From contig NZ_JBINJD010000004.1 in NCBI RefSeq assembly GCF_043951915.1, positions 1 through 64,000 of the forward strand: a stretch of DNA of 64,000 nucleotides, given 5' to 3'. Shown one piece after another: positions 55,748-64,000 of this stretch. Position numbers and translations under genes: made by a program. Source of the stretch: Alienimonas sp043951915 (lineage in GTDB: Bacteria > Planctomycetota > Planctomycetia > Planctomycetales > Planctomycetaceae). Position 1 is the first letter of the stretch; each line of letters opens with the position of its first letter. The notes under the pieces are model-generated. The model had not been told where the DNA came from, did no database searches, and saw only the letters and a list, made by a program, of their open reading frames with translations.

Positions 55748-57166
55748 ATGAGCGACCTCGCCACCCCCCGCCCGACCGTCTCGCGACGGGCGATGCTGCG
55801 GTCGGCGGCCTCCGGGTTCGGCGGGCTGGCGCTGGCCGGCCTCGCCGACCGGGCCGCCGCCGCGGAGCGGGCCGCCGGGTCGACGCCCCAGCCGCATCAC
55901 GCCCCGCGGGCAAAGCGGGTGATCTTCCTGTTCATGCACGGCGGGGTGAGTCAGATGGACTCCTTCGACCGCAAGCCGCTGCTGGAGAAGCGCCACGGCG
56001 AGGCGCTGCCCTTCGCCCTGCCGGGGCTCATCCGCCCGGACCGATTGGGAAAAGTGTTCGGCACCGGCCTGAGGTGGGCCCGGCACGGGGAGAGCGGCCG
56101 GTGGGTCAGCGAGCTGTTCCCGCACACCGCCGGGGTCGTCGACAAGCTGTGCTTTCTGCACGGCGTGCACACGGAGGGGGAGGCCCACGGGCAGGCCGTG
56201 CTGCGGCTGCACACCGGCGAGGCCGCCTTCGACCGCCCCAGCGTGGGGGCGTGGGTCAGCTACGGCCTCGGGACGGGGAACGAGAGCCTGCCGGCGTTCG
56301 TGGCGCTGGACCCGCCAACGATCCACGGCGGGGTGCGGCTGGCGGGCAACTCCTTTCTCCCGGCGGAGCACCAGGCGATGCGGGTGCGGCTCCGCGGGGC
56401 CCCCGGGCGGGTCCCGGAGGTGGCGAACCTGACCGGCGGCGGGCTGTCGAAGGGCCGCCAGCGGGAGCAGGTGGACGCCGTCGCCGCCCTGTCGGCCGCC
56501 CACCCCGGCGCCGGCGGCGACCCGTACGTGGAGGGCGTGATTCGCTCCTACGAACTGGCCTTCCGCATGCAGTCCGTCGCCCCGGAGGTGTTCGACCTGA
56601 GCCGGGAGACGGCCGAGACGCGGGCCCTGTACGGCGTCGACGAGGAACCGACCGACGGCTTCGGTCGGCAGTGCCTGATGGCTCGCCGACTGGCGGAGGC
56701 GGGCGTGCGGTTCGTACAGGTCTCCACCGGCTACCACTGGGACCACCACGGTAACATCCAGACCGACCTGCCCCGCAGCGCCGCGAAAACGGACCGGTCG
56801 GTCGCGGGATTAATTCAAGATCTCGACCGCCGCGGTCTGCTGGAGGACACGCTGGTGGTCTGCGCCGGGGAGTTCGGCCGCACGCCGGTCTCGCAGATCG
56901 ACCGCGGGCGGCCGGGCCGGGACCACAACCCGCACGGCTTCACCGTCTGGCTGGCCGGCGGCGGCGCCAGACCCGGCCACGCCCACGGGGCGACGGACGA
57001 GTTCGGCTACCTGGCCGTCGACGGGAAGGTCCACATGCACGATTTGCACGCCACGATCCTGCACCTGCTGGGCCTGGACCACGAGCGGCTGACGTACCGC
57101 TACGCCGGCCGCGACTTCCGCCTGACGGACGTGTACGGCCGCGTCGTCCGCGAGGCGCTGGCCTGA
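55748..57166 (+). CDS. DUF1501 Tat-exported protein
   Basis: The product is 472 aa. VSRRAMLRSAASGFGGLALA is a twin-arginine signal; the ATG at 55748 was preferred to an upstream extension that reads through the inverted repeat. AKRVIFLFMHGGVSQMDSFD, VVCAGEFGRTPVSQIDRGRP and GRDHNPHGFTVWLAGGG identify DUF1501. It is the partner of the cytochrome protein at 53149 and the last gene of the 46150-57166 run. It converges with the small gene at 57185-57403. Confidence 0.92.
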   Translation: MSDLATPRPTVSRRAMLRSAASGFGGLALAGLADRAAAAERAAGSTPQPHHAPRAKRVIFLFMHGGVSQMDSFDRKPLLEKRHGEALPFALPGLIRPDRLGKVFGTGLRWARHGESGRWVSELFPHTAGVVDKLCFLHGVHTEGEAHGQAVLRLHTGEAAFDRPSVGAWVSYGLGTGNESLPAFVALDPPTIHGGVRLAGNSFLPAEHQAMRVRLRGAPGRVPEVANLTGGGLSKGRQREQVDAVAALSAAHPGAGGDPYVEGVIRSYELAFRMQSVAPEVFDLSRETAETRALYGVDEEPTDGFGRQCLMARRLAEAGVRFVQVSTGYHWDHHGNIQTDLPRSAAKTDRSVAGLIQDLDRRGLLEDTLVVCAGEFGRTPVSQIDRGRPGRDHNPHGFTVWLAGGGARPGHAHGATDEFGYLAVDGKVHMHDLHATILHLLGLDHERLTYRYAGRDFRLTDVYGRVVREALA

Positions 57167-57184
57167 GGCGACGGTCCGTCGGGT

Positions 57185-57403
57185 TCAGCCGCCGCCCGGC
57201 GTTTCGGTCGCCGCGACGACCATCGCCGCAACCCCTCTCCGCACCGCCGGCGGCAGGTGCGGCCAAGCGGCGATTACGACGGCGAGATTGGCGTCCGTCT
57301 CCACTGCGCCGCATTCCGCGCCGCCCGCATCAAAGAATCTTGCTCTCGCCCATGTTTCGTAGGACAAATCCGCGTCGACCCGTCCTCTTGGTCGGGGATT
57401 CAT
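57185..57403 (-). CDS. Small hypothetical protein with AAWPxLP motif
   Basis: The product is 72 aa, starting MNPRPRGRVDADLSYETWAR. Its end, DANLAVVIAAWPHLPPAVRR and GVAAMVVAA, resembles a short conserved segment I recall at the end of many small planctomycete proteins of unknown function. The ATG at 57403 was preferred to an in-frame start at 57445 inside the first CRISPR repeat. The gene lies five bases beyond the array on the same strand as the inferred crRNA transcript, so it might be expressed by read-through. Confidence 0.45.
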   Translation of the reverse strand: MNPRPRGRVDADLSYETWARARFFDAGGAECGAVETDANLAVVIAAWPHLPPAVRRGVAAMVVAATETPGGG

Positions 57404-57407
57404 GAAA

Positions 57408-60164
57408 GTGCTCAACGCCCGTGGGCGTGATCGGAGGGGGCACACGCGACGACGGCGACGGTGAAGCGGTTCGGCGACCTGATGTGCTCAACGCCCGTAG
57501 GCGTGATCGGAGGGGGCACCTCTGGTGCGCCGCGGCGGTGGGCGGCCTGCTGGGGTGCTCAACGCCCGTAGGCGTGATCGGAGGGGGCACGTTCCGCAAG
57601 AGGCCCGTCGTCATCGAGGCGGTGAAGTGCTCAACGCCCGTAGGCGTGATCGGAGGGGGCACGTCGCCGGCGTCGCCAGCGAACCGCACAACTGGTTGTG
57701 CTCAACGCCCGTAGGCGTGATCGGAGGGGGCACCATGCCCGCCGGCTCTGACGTGATGGTCGGCCATGGGTGCTCAACGCCCGTAGGCGTGATCGGAGGG
57801 GGCACTCTCGGCGAGGCGGCACCCCTCCGGCCGCTCCGCGTGCTCAACGCCCGTAGGCGTGATCGGAGGGGGCACGCGGCGCATCACGCGGACGGTCGGA
57901 CCGGACGAATGTGCTCAACGCCCGTAGGCGTGATCGGAGGGGGCACGCTCGACGGGGACGTGCTGGCGCTCTCCGGCTTCGAGTGCTCAACGCCCGTAGG
58001 CGTGATCGGAGGGGGCACCGGACGACCGTCTCGCCTTTGCCGGCGTACCGCAGGTGCTCAACGCCCGTAGGCGTGATCGGAGGGGGCACACCTCGGCCAG
58101 CCGGGGCGTCGTCAGCGGTTCATGTGCTCAACGCCCGTAGGCGTGATCGGAGGGGGCACTCGAAGCGTCCGTCCATGGCGTCTCCGTGATTGCAAGTGCT
58201 CAACGCCCGTAGGCGTGATCGGAGGGGGCACCGTGACGACGTACAGCGGATGGGGCTTGGTGTCGGCGTGCTCAACGCCCGTAGGCGTGATCGGAGGGGG
58301 CACGGCGAGGTGAGCCCGCAGCTCCGCAATCGCGTCCTTGTGCTCAACGCCCGTAGGCGTGATCGGAGGGGGCACACGGACGCGAATCAATGGACGGACC
58401 ACGCTTCGAGTGCTCAACGCCCGTAGGCGTGATCGGAGGGGGCACGCTGGCAGAGGAACCACGCCGGCAGGTAGCGGCTGAGTGCTCAACGCCCGTAGGC
58501 GTGATCGGAGGGGGCACTCTGTCGCCGTTCTACCGCGACCTGTCTCACTGGTGGTGCTCAACGCCCGTAGGCGTGATCGGAGGGGGCACGTCCTCCGGCT
58601 CGGCGCCGTCCGGCACCTCGACGGGGTGCTCAACGCCCGTAGGCGTGATCGGAGGGGGCACCCAGAGCCCGCCACGCTTCGATCCCGTGAGGGTCGTGCT
58701 CAACGCCCGTAGGCGTGATCGGAGGGGGCACTGTCTTGGCTCTTACGACGGAGGTGCGGTGATGGGGTGCTCAACGCCCGTAGGCGTGATCGGAGGGGGC
58801 ACGCGGAGGTTCAGCAGCGTCCGCTCGCTCACCCGAAGGTGCTCAACGCCCGTAGGCGTGATCGGAGGGGGCACGTGATGATCGTCCGCAGGCTCGTCGC
58901 GGCGCTGGCCTGTGCTCAACGCCCGTAGGCGTGATCGGAGGGGGCACGCCGCCTCGGAGAGGAAGTCGGCCTGGGTGCCTTCGTGCTCAACGCCCGTAGG
59001 CGTGATCGGAGGGGGCACACCGGCAAGCCGCACAGGGCGTACTCGGCGGAAGCGTAGTGCTCAACGCCCGTAGGCGTGATCGGAGGGGGCACGCCGGGGC
59101 GGCGTATTCGGCGATGCGGGAGACCGTGTGCTCAACGCCCGTAGGCGTGATCGGAGGGGGCACCTGCACTCGCTGGCACGAAGACGACCTGATCGGCCGG
59201 TGCTCAACGCCCGTAGGCGTGATCGGAGGGGGCACCAGTTGAGGAGCGACCCGGGCCGCGGCGGATACGTAGTGCTCAACGCCCGTAGGCGTGATCGGAG
59301 GGGGCACCGACGAAATCGCGGAGGCCGAGCGGGACGCAAACTAGTGCTCAACGCCCGTAGGCGTGATCGGAGGGGGCACCTTTTGCGACGGCTGGGGCTC
59401 GGTAGTTTTGAACGTGCTCAACGCCCGTAGGCGTGATCGGAGGGGGCACACGCTGGCGGACGGGGCGTCCGACAGGAATCACTAGTGCTCAACGCCCGTA
59501 GGCGTGATCGGAGGGGGCACGACGCCGACCGGGCGGTCGACGTGGTAGGCGAGCGGGTGCTCAACGCCCGTAGGCGTGATCGGAGGGGGCACCCGACCGC
59601 AACGGGAAGCTGACGAACGGCTACCGGTGCTCAACGCCCGTAGGCGTGATCGGAGGGGGCACACATCGACTTCCGCGTCTTCGGGGAAGACCCCCGGGAG
59701 TGCTCAACGCCCGTAGGCGTGATCGGAGGGGGCACCGGCCGCTCAATCGCCAGCGAGCGGACCGCCTTCGGGTGCTCAACGCCCGTAGGCGTGATCGGAG
59801 GGGGCACAACGCCGCCGGGTAGATCAGCGGTAGATCGCGGGGCTGTGCTCAACGCCCGTAGGCGTGATCGGAGGGGGCACTCTGCGGCGGCGGGGCGGAG
59901 CCGGCCGGACGCTGGTGCTCAACGCCCGTAGGCGTGATCGGAGGGGGCACCGGCAGCGGTCCGTCTTCTCCCAGAAGGGTCGGGTCGTGCTCAACGCCCG
60001 TAGGCGTGATCGGAGGGGGCACCCGGTAAGACTCGGGGCATCTTCCGGTCCCAACTCGTGCTCAACGCCCGTAGGCGTGATCGGAGGGGGCACGCGGCGG
60101 AAGGAGTCCTGATGCCGTGGTCCCGCATGTGCTCAACGCCCGTAGGCGTGATCGGAGGGGGCAC
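57408..60164 (-). CRISPR. CRISPR array, 39 repeats of 36 bp, 38 spacers
   Basis: On the plus strand the repeat begins GTGCTCAACGCCCGTAGGCG and ends TGATCGGAGGGGGCAC. Starts were located individually from 57408 to 60129. Spacers are 34-38 bases, except the first at 57444-57483, which is 40. All repeats agree except the first (57408-57443), which has GTGGGC for GTAGGC; this marks 57408 as the old, trailer end. The cas genes lie beyond the other end. On the minus strand the repeat can fold CGCC-TACG-GGCG, leaving TTGAGCAC, an 8-base handle as made by Cas6-type cleavage. This supports minus-strand transcription from a leader at 60165-60458. Overlapping short open frames within the array are only repeat translations. 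Confidence 0.98.
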
Positions 60165-60458
60165 AGCGTAGGTCCCAAACCTCCCAGCCGCCACGACTTG
60201 CGGCCGTCGATTCACGCACCGCGCGGCGGCCGTCCGGGGCGGCTCCCGCCGCCCGGTTCCCGACCGCAACGGCGGCGCTCTCGGCCTGCGGACGCCGCTC
60301 GGAAGACCCGTTCACGCACCGCACGGCGCCGGCGGCGGCCTCAACCCGCTGCGGCGGCACAGCTTGCGACCGCGGCCGGCGTCGGCGGTCCGGCCGCACG
60401 GAGGTGCGTGAACCGGTCGGTCCGGTCGCTCGCCCTCCCGATTGTCGTCCCGGAACCG
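60165..60458 (-). promoter_or_regulatory. Probable CRISPR leader with three TTCACGCACC elements
   Basis: This 294-base gap lies between cas2 and the newest repeat and contains no gene. TTCACGCACC occurs at 60211-60220 and at 60311-60320, exactly 100 bases apart, and inverted at 60403-60412. Flanking bases are partly shared (CGCACGG or CGCGCGG after the element; CTTGCGACCG at 60363 versus CTTGCGGCCG at 60197). The elements could be binding sites for integration factors or a regulator. No A+T-rich leader core is evident. Confidence 0.6.
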
Positions 60459-60794
60459 TCACAGCACCTCGAAGGTCGGCGGCGGGGCGGACCAGTCGCC
60501 GCCCTCGCCGCGGTTGCGGTCCCCGCCGGCGGCGTCCGCGGCCGGGGGCGTGCGTTCCTCCTGCGTGTCGCTGACCTTCGCGGCGCAGGTCCCGCACAGG
60601 GGCACGATCAGGAGGTCGTCCTCCGGCTCCAGCACCTCGGCCAACTCCCACCGCAGTTTCCGGCGGCCGGCCGCGTCCAGCCGGCAGCGGAACAGGCTGT
60701 ACTGCACCCGCTCGCCGTAGCCCTCCAGCAGCTTCGCGCACCGCCGCAACCGCTTCGGGTCGCGGACGTCGTAGGCGACGAGGTGCCAGTTCAT
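60459..60794 (-). CDS. cas2: CRISPR-associated endonuclease Cas2
   Basis: The product is 111 aa. MNWHLVAYDVRDPKRLRRCA contains the first beta strand and the Asp-containing metal site of Cas2. LLEGYGERVQYSLFRCRLDA and EDDLLIVPLCGTC continue the ferredoxin-like fold. The last ~30 residues are a polar tail beyond the usual core. Cas2 forms the adaptation complex with Cas1 that inserts new spacers. It lies 23 bases after cas4-cas1 and is the gene nearest the leader. Confidence 0.93.
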   Translation of the reverse strand: MNWHLVAYDVRDPKRLRRCAKLLEGYGERVQYSLFRCRLDAAGRRKLRWELAEVLEPEDDLLIVPLCGTCAAKVSDTQEERTPPAADAAGGDRNRGEGGDWSAPPPTFEVL

Positions 60795-60817
60795 CGGAGA
60801 CGATCGGCGGGTGCGAT

Positions 60818-62575
60818 TCAGCGGATCCGCAGGCGGGCGAAGTGCCCCGGGCTGCCGGTCCACTCCTTCTCCAGCAGGCGGGCCTCCAGCTCGACGATCC
60901 GGCCCCAGGCTAGGCTGCGACCGGTGTGGGGGTGCCGGTAGCTCTCGTTCAGCCGCCGCTCGAACAGGCCGATCGCCTTCTTCCGCCCCTCCTCCGAGAG
61001 CCAGACGTGGCCGGGCCGCAGCTCGAAGTCCGCCGTCGGGTCCCATGCCCCGCGGTTCAGACTGCCGACCAGCGGCACGTCCCACAGGCTCGTGCGAAAC
61101 AGCTCCTGCAGGTCCAGGACCAGCGGCGGGGCGGCGGACCGGGCCGTGTGGAAGAAGCCGAACGCCGGCTCCAGGCCCACGGCGATCAGCGTCCGCTCGC
61201 AGAGGGAGTGCAGCAGGGCGTAGCCGAAGGAGAGCAGGGCGTTGAACCGGTCCCGCGGCGGTCGGCGGGAGCGGCCGGAGAACCGCAGCTCCGCCGGCAC
61301 GCCGCCGGCGAGAACGTTCCCGAGGGCGGCGAAGTAGTGCTTCGCCGCCATCCCTTCGAGGCCGCGGAGGGCGTCGGGGGAGTCCGCCCGGTCGATGCCG
61401 CTCAAGCAGGCGCGGATCCGGGCGAGGTCGTCCGCGGCGGCGGTCCGTCGCTCCTCGTCGCCCCGGGTGCCGCGGAGCAGGTAGCGGAGTTGGTTCTCGA
61501 CCTTGGCGTGGGCCAGCCGGCGGGCGAGCGAGAACCGGAATCCGTCGTCGGCGAGGGCGGCGTACTGCCGGCGGCGCTGCCGGATGCGGCCGGGCGGGGC
61601 GAGGGTGCCGGCCGCCTTCCCGCCGGGGGTGAGCCACTGCACGGCGATCCCCTCCCGGACGCAGCCGAGGATCGCCTGCGTCGTCATCTGCGCGTGCCCG
61701 TGCAGGGCGACGGCGTCGACCTGGTGCATCGGGATCTTGGTCGCGGTCGCCTCCTCGCCGAAGCCGACCGCGACGACGAGGCTCCGCCCGCTGCGGGAGA
61801 CGCGGGCGTCGGGGCTGGCGACGTGGACGACCCGGCCGTCGCGGTTGGCGGGGAACAGCCCGCCGCGGCCGTCGGCGACGACATGTTCAGTTGGTTCCTC
61901 GAGCGCCGGCCCCTGTTCCTCCCCGGCCCCCGGGACGGGCAGGCGGTCCTCCTCCGGCAGGCAGACGACGCGGAGGGAGCAGCGGGCGCACTTGCGGTCG
62001 TCGTCGGTGACCGGCGGGCGGTCGTCGGATCGGCGGAGTTCCCGGGCCCGGGCGACGGCGGCGGCGAGGTCGCGGCGGGCCGGTTCGTCGACCGGGACCC
62101 GCACGGTGACGCCGTCGGCGTGGTAGCGGACGCGGGCCTCGGCGACCGGCTCCCCGGCCTCTTCCTCGAGCAGCAGGGCGTAGGCGATCGCCTGGAGCCG
62201 GTCGCTGGGCCAAGCGGCCGGCGTACCCTTCCGCCCCCGAGCCCGCCCCTCCTGGCGGCAGCGGCCCCGTTTAAGTTCGTAGGCGACCCAGTAGCCGGTC
62301 CGTTCCCCAGGGGCCGGCCGCTTCCGGGCGGCGTCGACCTTGCCGAACAGGCCCAGCGAGTCCGAAGACAGTTCGAAGGACCGCAGTCCGGTGACGTCGC
62401 CGTCGTCGGGCAGGACCCGCTCGTGCAGTTCCCGCCCGGCGTAGACGCGGTCGTCGGCGACGAGCAGGTTCTCGACCTCCTCCAGGTAGAACAGCCGCTC
62501 GCAGTACTCGAGCGCGTGCAACGCCATCACCCGGAGAGGCGGTTCGTCGGCGACGGGCGGGGCGGGTGCGGTCAC
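60818..62575 (-). CDS. cas4-cas1: Cas4-Cas1 fusion protein
   Basis: The product is 585 aa. The GTG at 62575 overlaps the cas5 stop (GTGA). The Cas4 part (about 1-215) has Cys25 in LEYCERLFYLEE, the RecB-like nuclease residues Asp81, Glu100 and Lys102 (YELKRG), and Cys196, Cys199 and Cys205 (KCARCSLRVVC), the expected iron-sulfur ligands. The Cas1 part (about 238-585) begins FPANRDGRVVHVASPDARVS. It has Glu407 in RGLEGMAAKHYFAAL, His476 in GFFHTARSAAP and Glu491 in LVLDLQELFR as the likely catalytic set. Cas1 integrates spacers; Cas4 trims prespacers and selects PAM-linked ends. Fusions of this kind are known in type I-G and in Myxococcus-like systems. Confidence 0.95.
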   Translation of the reverse strand: MTAPAPPVADEPPLRVMALHALEYCERLFYLEEVENLLVADDRVYAGRELHERVLPDDGDVTGLRSFELSSDSLGLFGKVDAARKRPAPGERTGYWVAYELKRGRCRQEGRARGRKGTPAAWPSDRLQAIAYALLLEEEAGEPVAEARVRYHADGVTVRVPVDEPARRDLAAAVARARELRRSDDRPPVTDDDRKCARCSLRVVCLPEEDRLPVPGAGEEQGPALEEPTEHVVADGRGGLFPANRDGRVVHVASPDARVSRSGRSLVVAVGFGEEATATKIPMHQVDAVALHGHAQMTTQAILGCVREGIAVQWLTPGGKAAGTLAPPGRIRQRRRQYAALADDGFRFSLARRLAHAKVENQLRYLLRGTRGDEERRTAAADDLARIRACLSGIDRADSPDALRGLEGMAAKHYFAALGNVLAGGVPAELRFSGRSRRPPRDRFNALLSFGYALLHSLCERTLIAVGLEPAFGFFHTARSAAPPLVLDLQELFRTSLWDVPLVGSLNRGAWDPTADFELRPGHVWLSEEGRKKAIGLFERRLNESYRHPHTGRSLAWGRIVELEARLLEKEWTGSPGHFARLRIR

Positions 62576-63213
62576 GCGGCTCCGCCGATCGCGACCGCGC
62601 AGGCCGGGAGGTTGGCGGCGGCCCCCTCCTCGATCAGGAAACGACCGCGGACCGTGTTGCCGCGATCTATGTGGTCCACCCACACCGGGAGGCTGTGGAA
62701 CCCCGCGGGATCCGGGCGAACCAGCGTGACACGGTCCGGCGGCGTCGCGCGGTCGGTGACGGAGTCCACGAGGAAGCTGCTCTCGCCGAGCGACAGCCCG
62801 CCGGACCGACGGATCGACCGCGGCCGGTGCAGGGCGTCCCGGACGCGGGCCGTCAGCGGGCGGGGGGCCGCGTCGTCGCCGGTCTCCAAGTACGCCCACA
62901 GCGTGAGGCCGCAGAGCAGGTCCTGGTAGTCCGGGCGGAGGTCAACCAGTTCCTTGCCGCGACGCAGCTTGCGGAAGACCCGCGCCCGCTCCGGCTCGCC
63001 CTCCAGGGCGAGGGCCAAGCGGACGCCGCGGTGGTCTTCCTTCCGCTCGCGGGGGACGCCGACGAGCGAAAGGAGCATCCCGTAGACGGTCGCGGGCGGG
63101 GGGAGCGGATGGGTGTCCTGATACTCCCGGGAGGCGTCCGGCCGGAAAGAGCAGAACGGGACCTCCACGCGGAGCAGGAGGGGGGCGTCGTCGGGGGCGG
63201 TCTCGTCCGTCAT
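62572..63213 (-). CDS. cas5: Cas5 (DevS-like) Cascade subunit
   Basis: The product is 213 aa. LLLRVEVPFCSFRPDASREY and HPLPPPATVYGMLLSLVGVP match the Cas5 N-terminal RAMP signature, in which the protein caps the 5' handle of crRNA. SIRRSGGLSLGESSFLVDSV lies in the middle and the C-terminus is short. It overlaps cas7 (ATGA) and cas4-cas1 (GTGA). The order cas7-cas5-cas4/cas1-cas2 recalls the Myxococcus xanthus devR-devS locus. The subtype is inferred because cas8, cas3 and cas6 are outside the window. Confidence 0.85.
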   Translation of the reverse strand: MTDETAPDDAPLLLRVEVPFCSFRPDASREYQDTHPLPPPATVYGMLLSLVGVPRERKEDHRGVRLALALEGEPERARVFRKLRRGKELVDLRPDYQDLLCGLTLWAYLETGDDAAPRPLTARVRDALHRPRSIRRSGGLSLGESSFLVDSVTDRATPPDRVTLVRPDPAGFHSLPVWVDHIDRGNTVRGRFLIEEGAAANLPACAVAIGGAA

Positions 63214-64000
63214 TTCGCCCCCTTCGTCGCGGTCGCGTCGGCCTCCAGCCCCTCGGCGGCCCGGCGGATCGCCTCGCTGAACGCCGCCTTCACCCCGCTG
63301 TGGACGCTCGCGCCGGCCGCCTCCAGGTCCTCCAGCCTGGCGACCGGCAGAGCCGTCCCGACGATCAACTCGCCCGGCTCGACGTCCGGCTCCTCGCCGG
63401 CCGTGCGGGCGAGCAGCGGGGCGAGGGAGAGGTGGCCGTGCTCGTCCTCCTCGAAGCAGAGCAGCATCCGCGGGGCCGGGTCGGGCGTGACCCGCAGGAC
63501 GACGGCCTCCGGCGAGAAGTCATAGAGGTAGCGGGCGTGGTTCCCGGCCACCCGCCGCAGGTTCTGCAGGCCCCGCAGCGTCCGCTCAGTCCGGCCGGCG
63601 GCGTCCTTCAGCAGTGAGCCGGGCGTGAGGGCGACGCTGTACTGGTAGCGGGTATCGTGGACCTCCGCGGCGTAGGGGATCGGGTCCTTCGCCTTCACCG
63701 CCGGGTTGGAGCCGGGGGAGGCGAAGTTGTGCGAGATCGTGCCCGGCCAGGGCGCGAGGCTGACGGCCCGGCAGACCTCCAGCGGGGCGCGGCGGTTCAG
63801 CGTCTCCTTTTTCGCGTGCATGAAGCCGAGCACGTCCGTGTCGATGAACTCTCCCGGCTTCTTGAATTCCTTATCCGCGAACTCGAACCCCGCGCCCGCG
63901 GGGCGGCGGTTGACGGACTCGGCGTCCTCGGCGTGCCAGACCTCCCGCAGGGCGTAGCGGATCGCCTCGGAGCTGACGGTGGAATGGATGCGGCCGCCGC
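63210..64000 (-). CDS. cas7: Cas7 (Cst2/DevR family) backbone subunit, partial
   Basis: About 263 codons are inside the window, and the open frame continues past base 64000 to the unseen start. RIHSTVSSEAIRYALREVWH near the visible N-terminus matches the DevR/Cst2 Cas7 family, followed by DTDVLGFMHAKKETLNRRAP and SPGSNPAVKAKDPIPYAAEV. Cas7 forms the helical backbone that binds crRNA in Cascade. In Myxococcus the homologue DevR also represses its own operon. It overlaps cas5 by ATGA. Signature genes for interference must lie to the right. Confidence 0.9.
   Translation of the reverse strand, partial: GGRIHSTVSSEAIRYALREVWHAEDAESVNRRPAGAGFEFADKEFKKPGEFIDTDVLGFMHAKKETLNRRAPLEVCRAVSLAPWPGTISHNFASPGSNPAVKAKDPIPYAAEVHDTRYQYSVALTPGSLLKDAAGRTERTLRGLQNLRRVAGNHARYLYDFSPEAVVLRVTPDPAPRMLLCFEEDEHGHLSLAPLLARTAGEEPDVEPGELIVGTALPVARLEDLEAAGASVHSGVKAAFSEAIRRAAEGLEADATATKGAK

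Noticed and set aside
57421..60112. Open frames within the CRISPR array giving repeated CSTPVGVIGGGT or LNARRRDRRGH peptides
   Set aside because: They are translations of the 36-base repeat and spacers, not genes for repeat proteins.
60311..60412. TTCACGCACC elements as degenerate CRISPR repeats
   Set aside because: They do not match the 36-base repeat in sequence, length or spacing.

Overview
The window is very G+C-rich (about 70% by eye) and is almost certainly from a planctomycete. It carries protein families largely confined to, or heavily expanded in, that phylum and its relatives. These are six full-length or near-full-length genes with CxxCH planctomycete cytochrome modules (DUF1549/DUF1553 or DUF1587/1592/1588/1585 types), each followed by a Tat-signal DUF1501 or DUF1552 partner. 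There are also sulfatases, sugar-oxidising enzymes, and two ECF sigma/FecR pairs. No rRNA, tRNA or insertion sequence was recognised.

Layout. Bases 1-905 (minus strand) hold the 5' part of a metal-binding HMA protein and a small Cys-rich secreted protein. Bases 1015-14230 (minus) hold a sugar locus: two sulfatases, a VCBS-repeat/sialidase-like fusion, a XylR/AraC-type regulator, and a tightly packed set of sodium/solute symporter, DapA-family aldolase/lyase, ribulokinase and FucI-family isomerase. Bases 14231-15117 are mostly non-coding, with a clear minus-strand terminator. Bases 15118-45979 hold a first cytochrome/DUF1501 pair (the cytochrome gene frameshifted), the remains of another such pair, and then two paralogous DUF1592-DUF1552 operons. 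The first of these runs on into sulfatase-SMP30, SDR, TIM-barrel and Gfo/Idh/MocA genes. A heparinase-like remnant follows, then a second cytochrome/DUF1501 pair, an ECF sigma/FecR pair, a DUF1080 protein and two parallel beta-helix proteins. Bases 46150-57166 read as one long co-directional operon: ECF sigma, FecR, DUF1592, DUF1552, a secreted leucine-rich protein, cytochrome/DUF1549/DUF1553 and DUF1501. Bases 57408-64000 hold a 39-repeat CRISPR array and the minus-strand genes cas7 (devR-like, cut by the window edge), cas5 (devS-like), a cas4-cas1 fusion and cas2. This looks like a type I-B system of the Myxococcus dev kind.

How it may work together. The sulfatases, sialidase-like, beta-helix, heparinase-remnant and DUF1080 proteins point to degradation of sulfated or acidic glycans. 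The symporter, kinase, isomerase, aldolase, SDR and Gfo/Idh proteins would handle the sugars released. The cytochrome plus DUF1501/1552 pairs have no established biochemical role. The most interesting regulatory signal is GGGTAAC-N15-GCTATCC. It occurs with identical spacing upstream of the ECF sigma gene at 39298 and upstream of both paralogous DUF1592-DUF1552 operons, which suggests an autoregulated sigma-factor regulon controlling these cytochrome genes.
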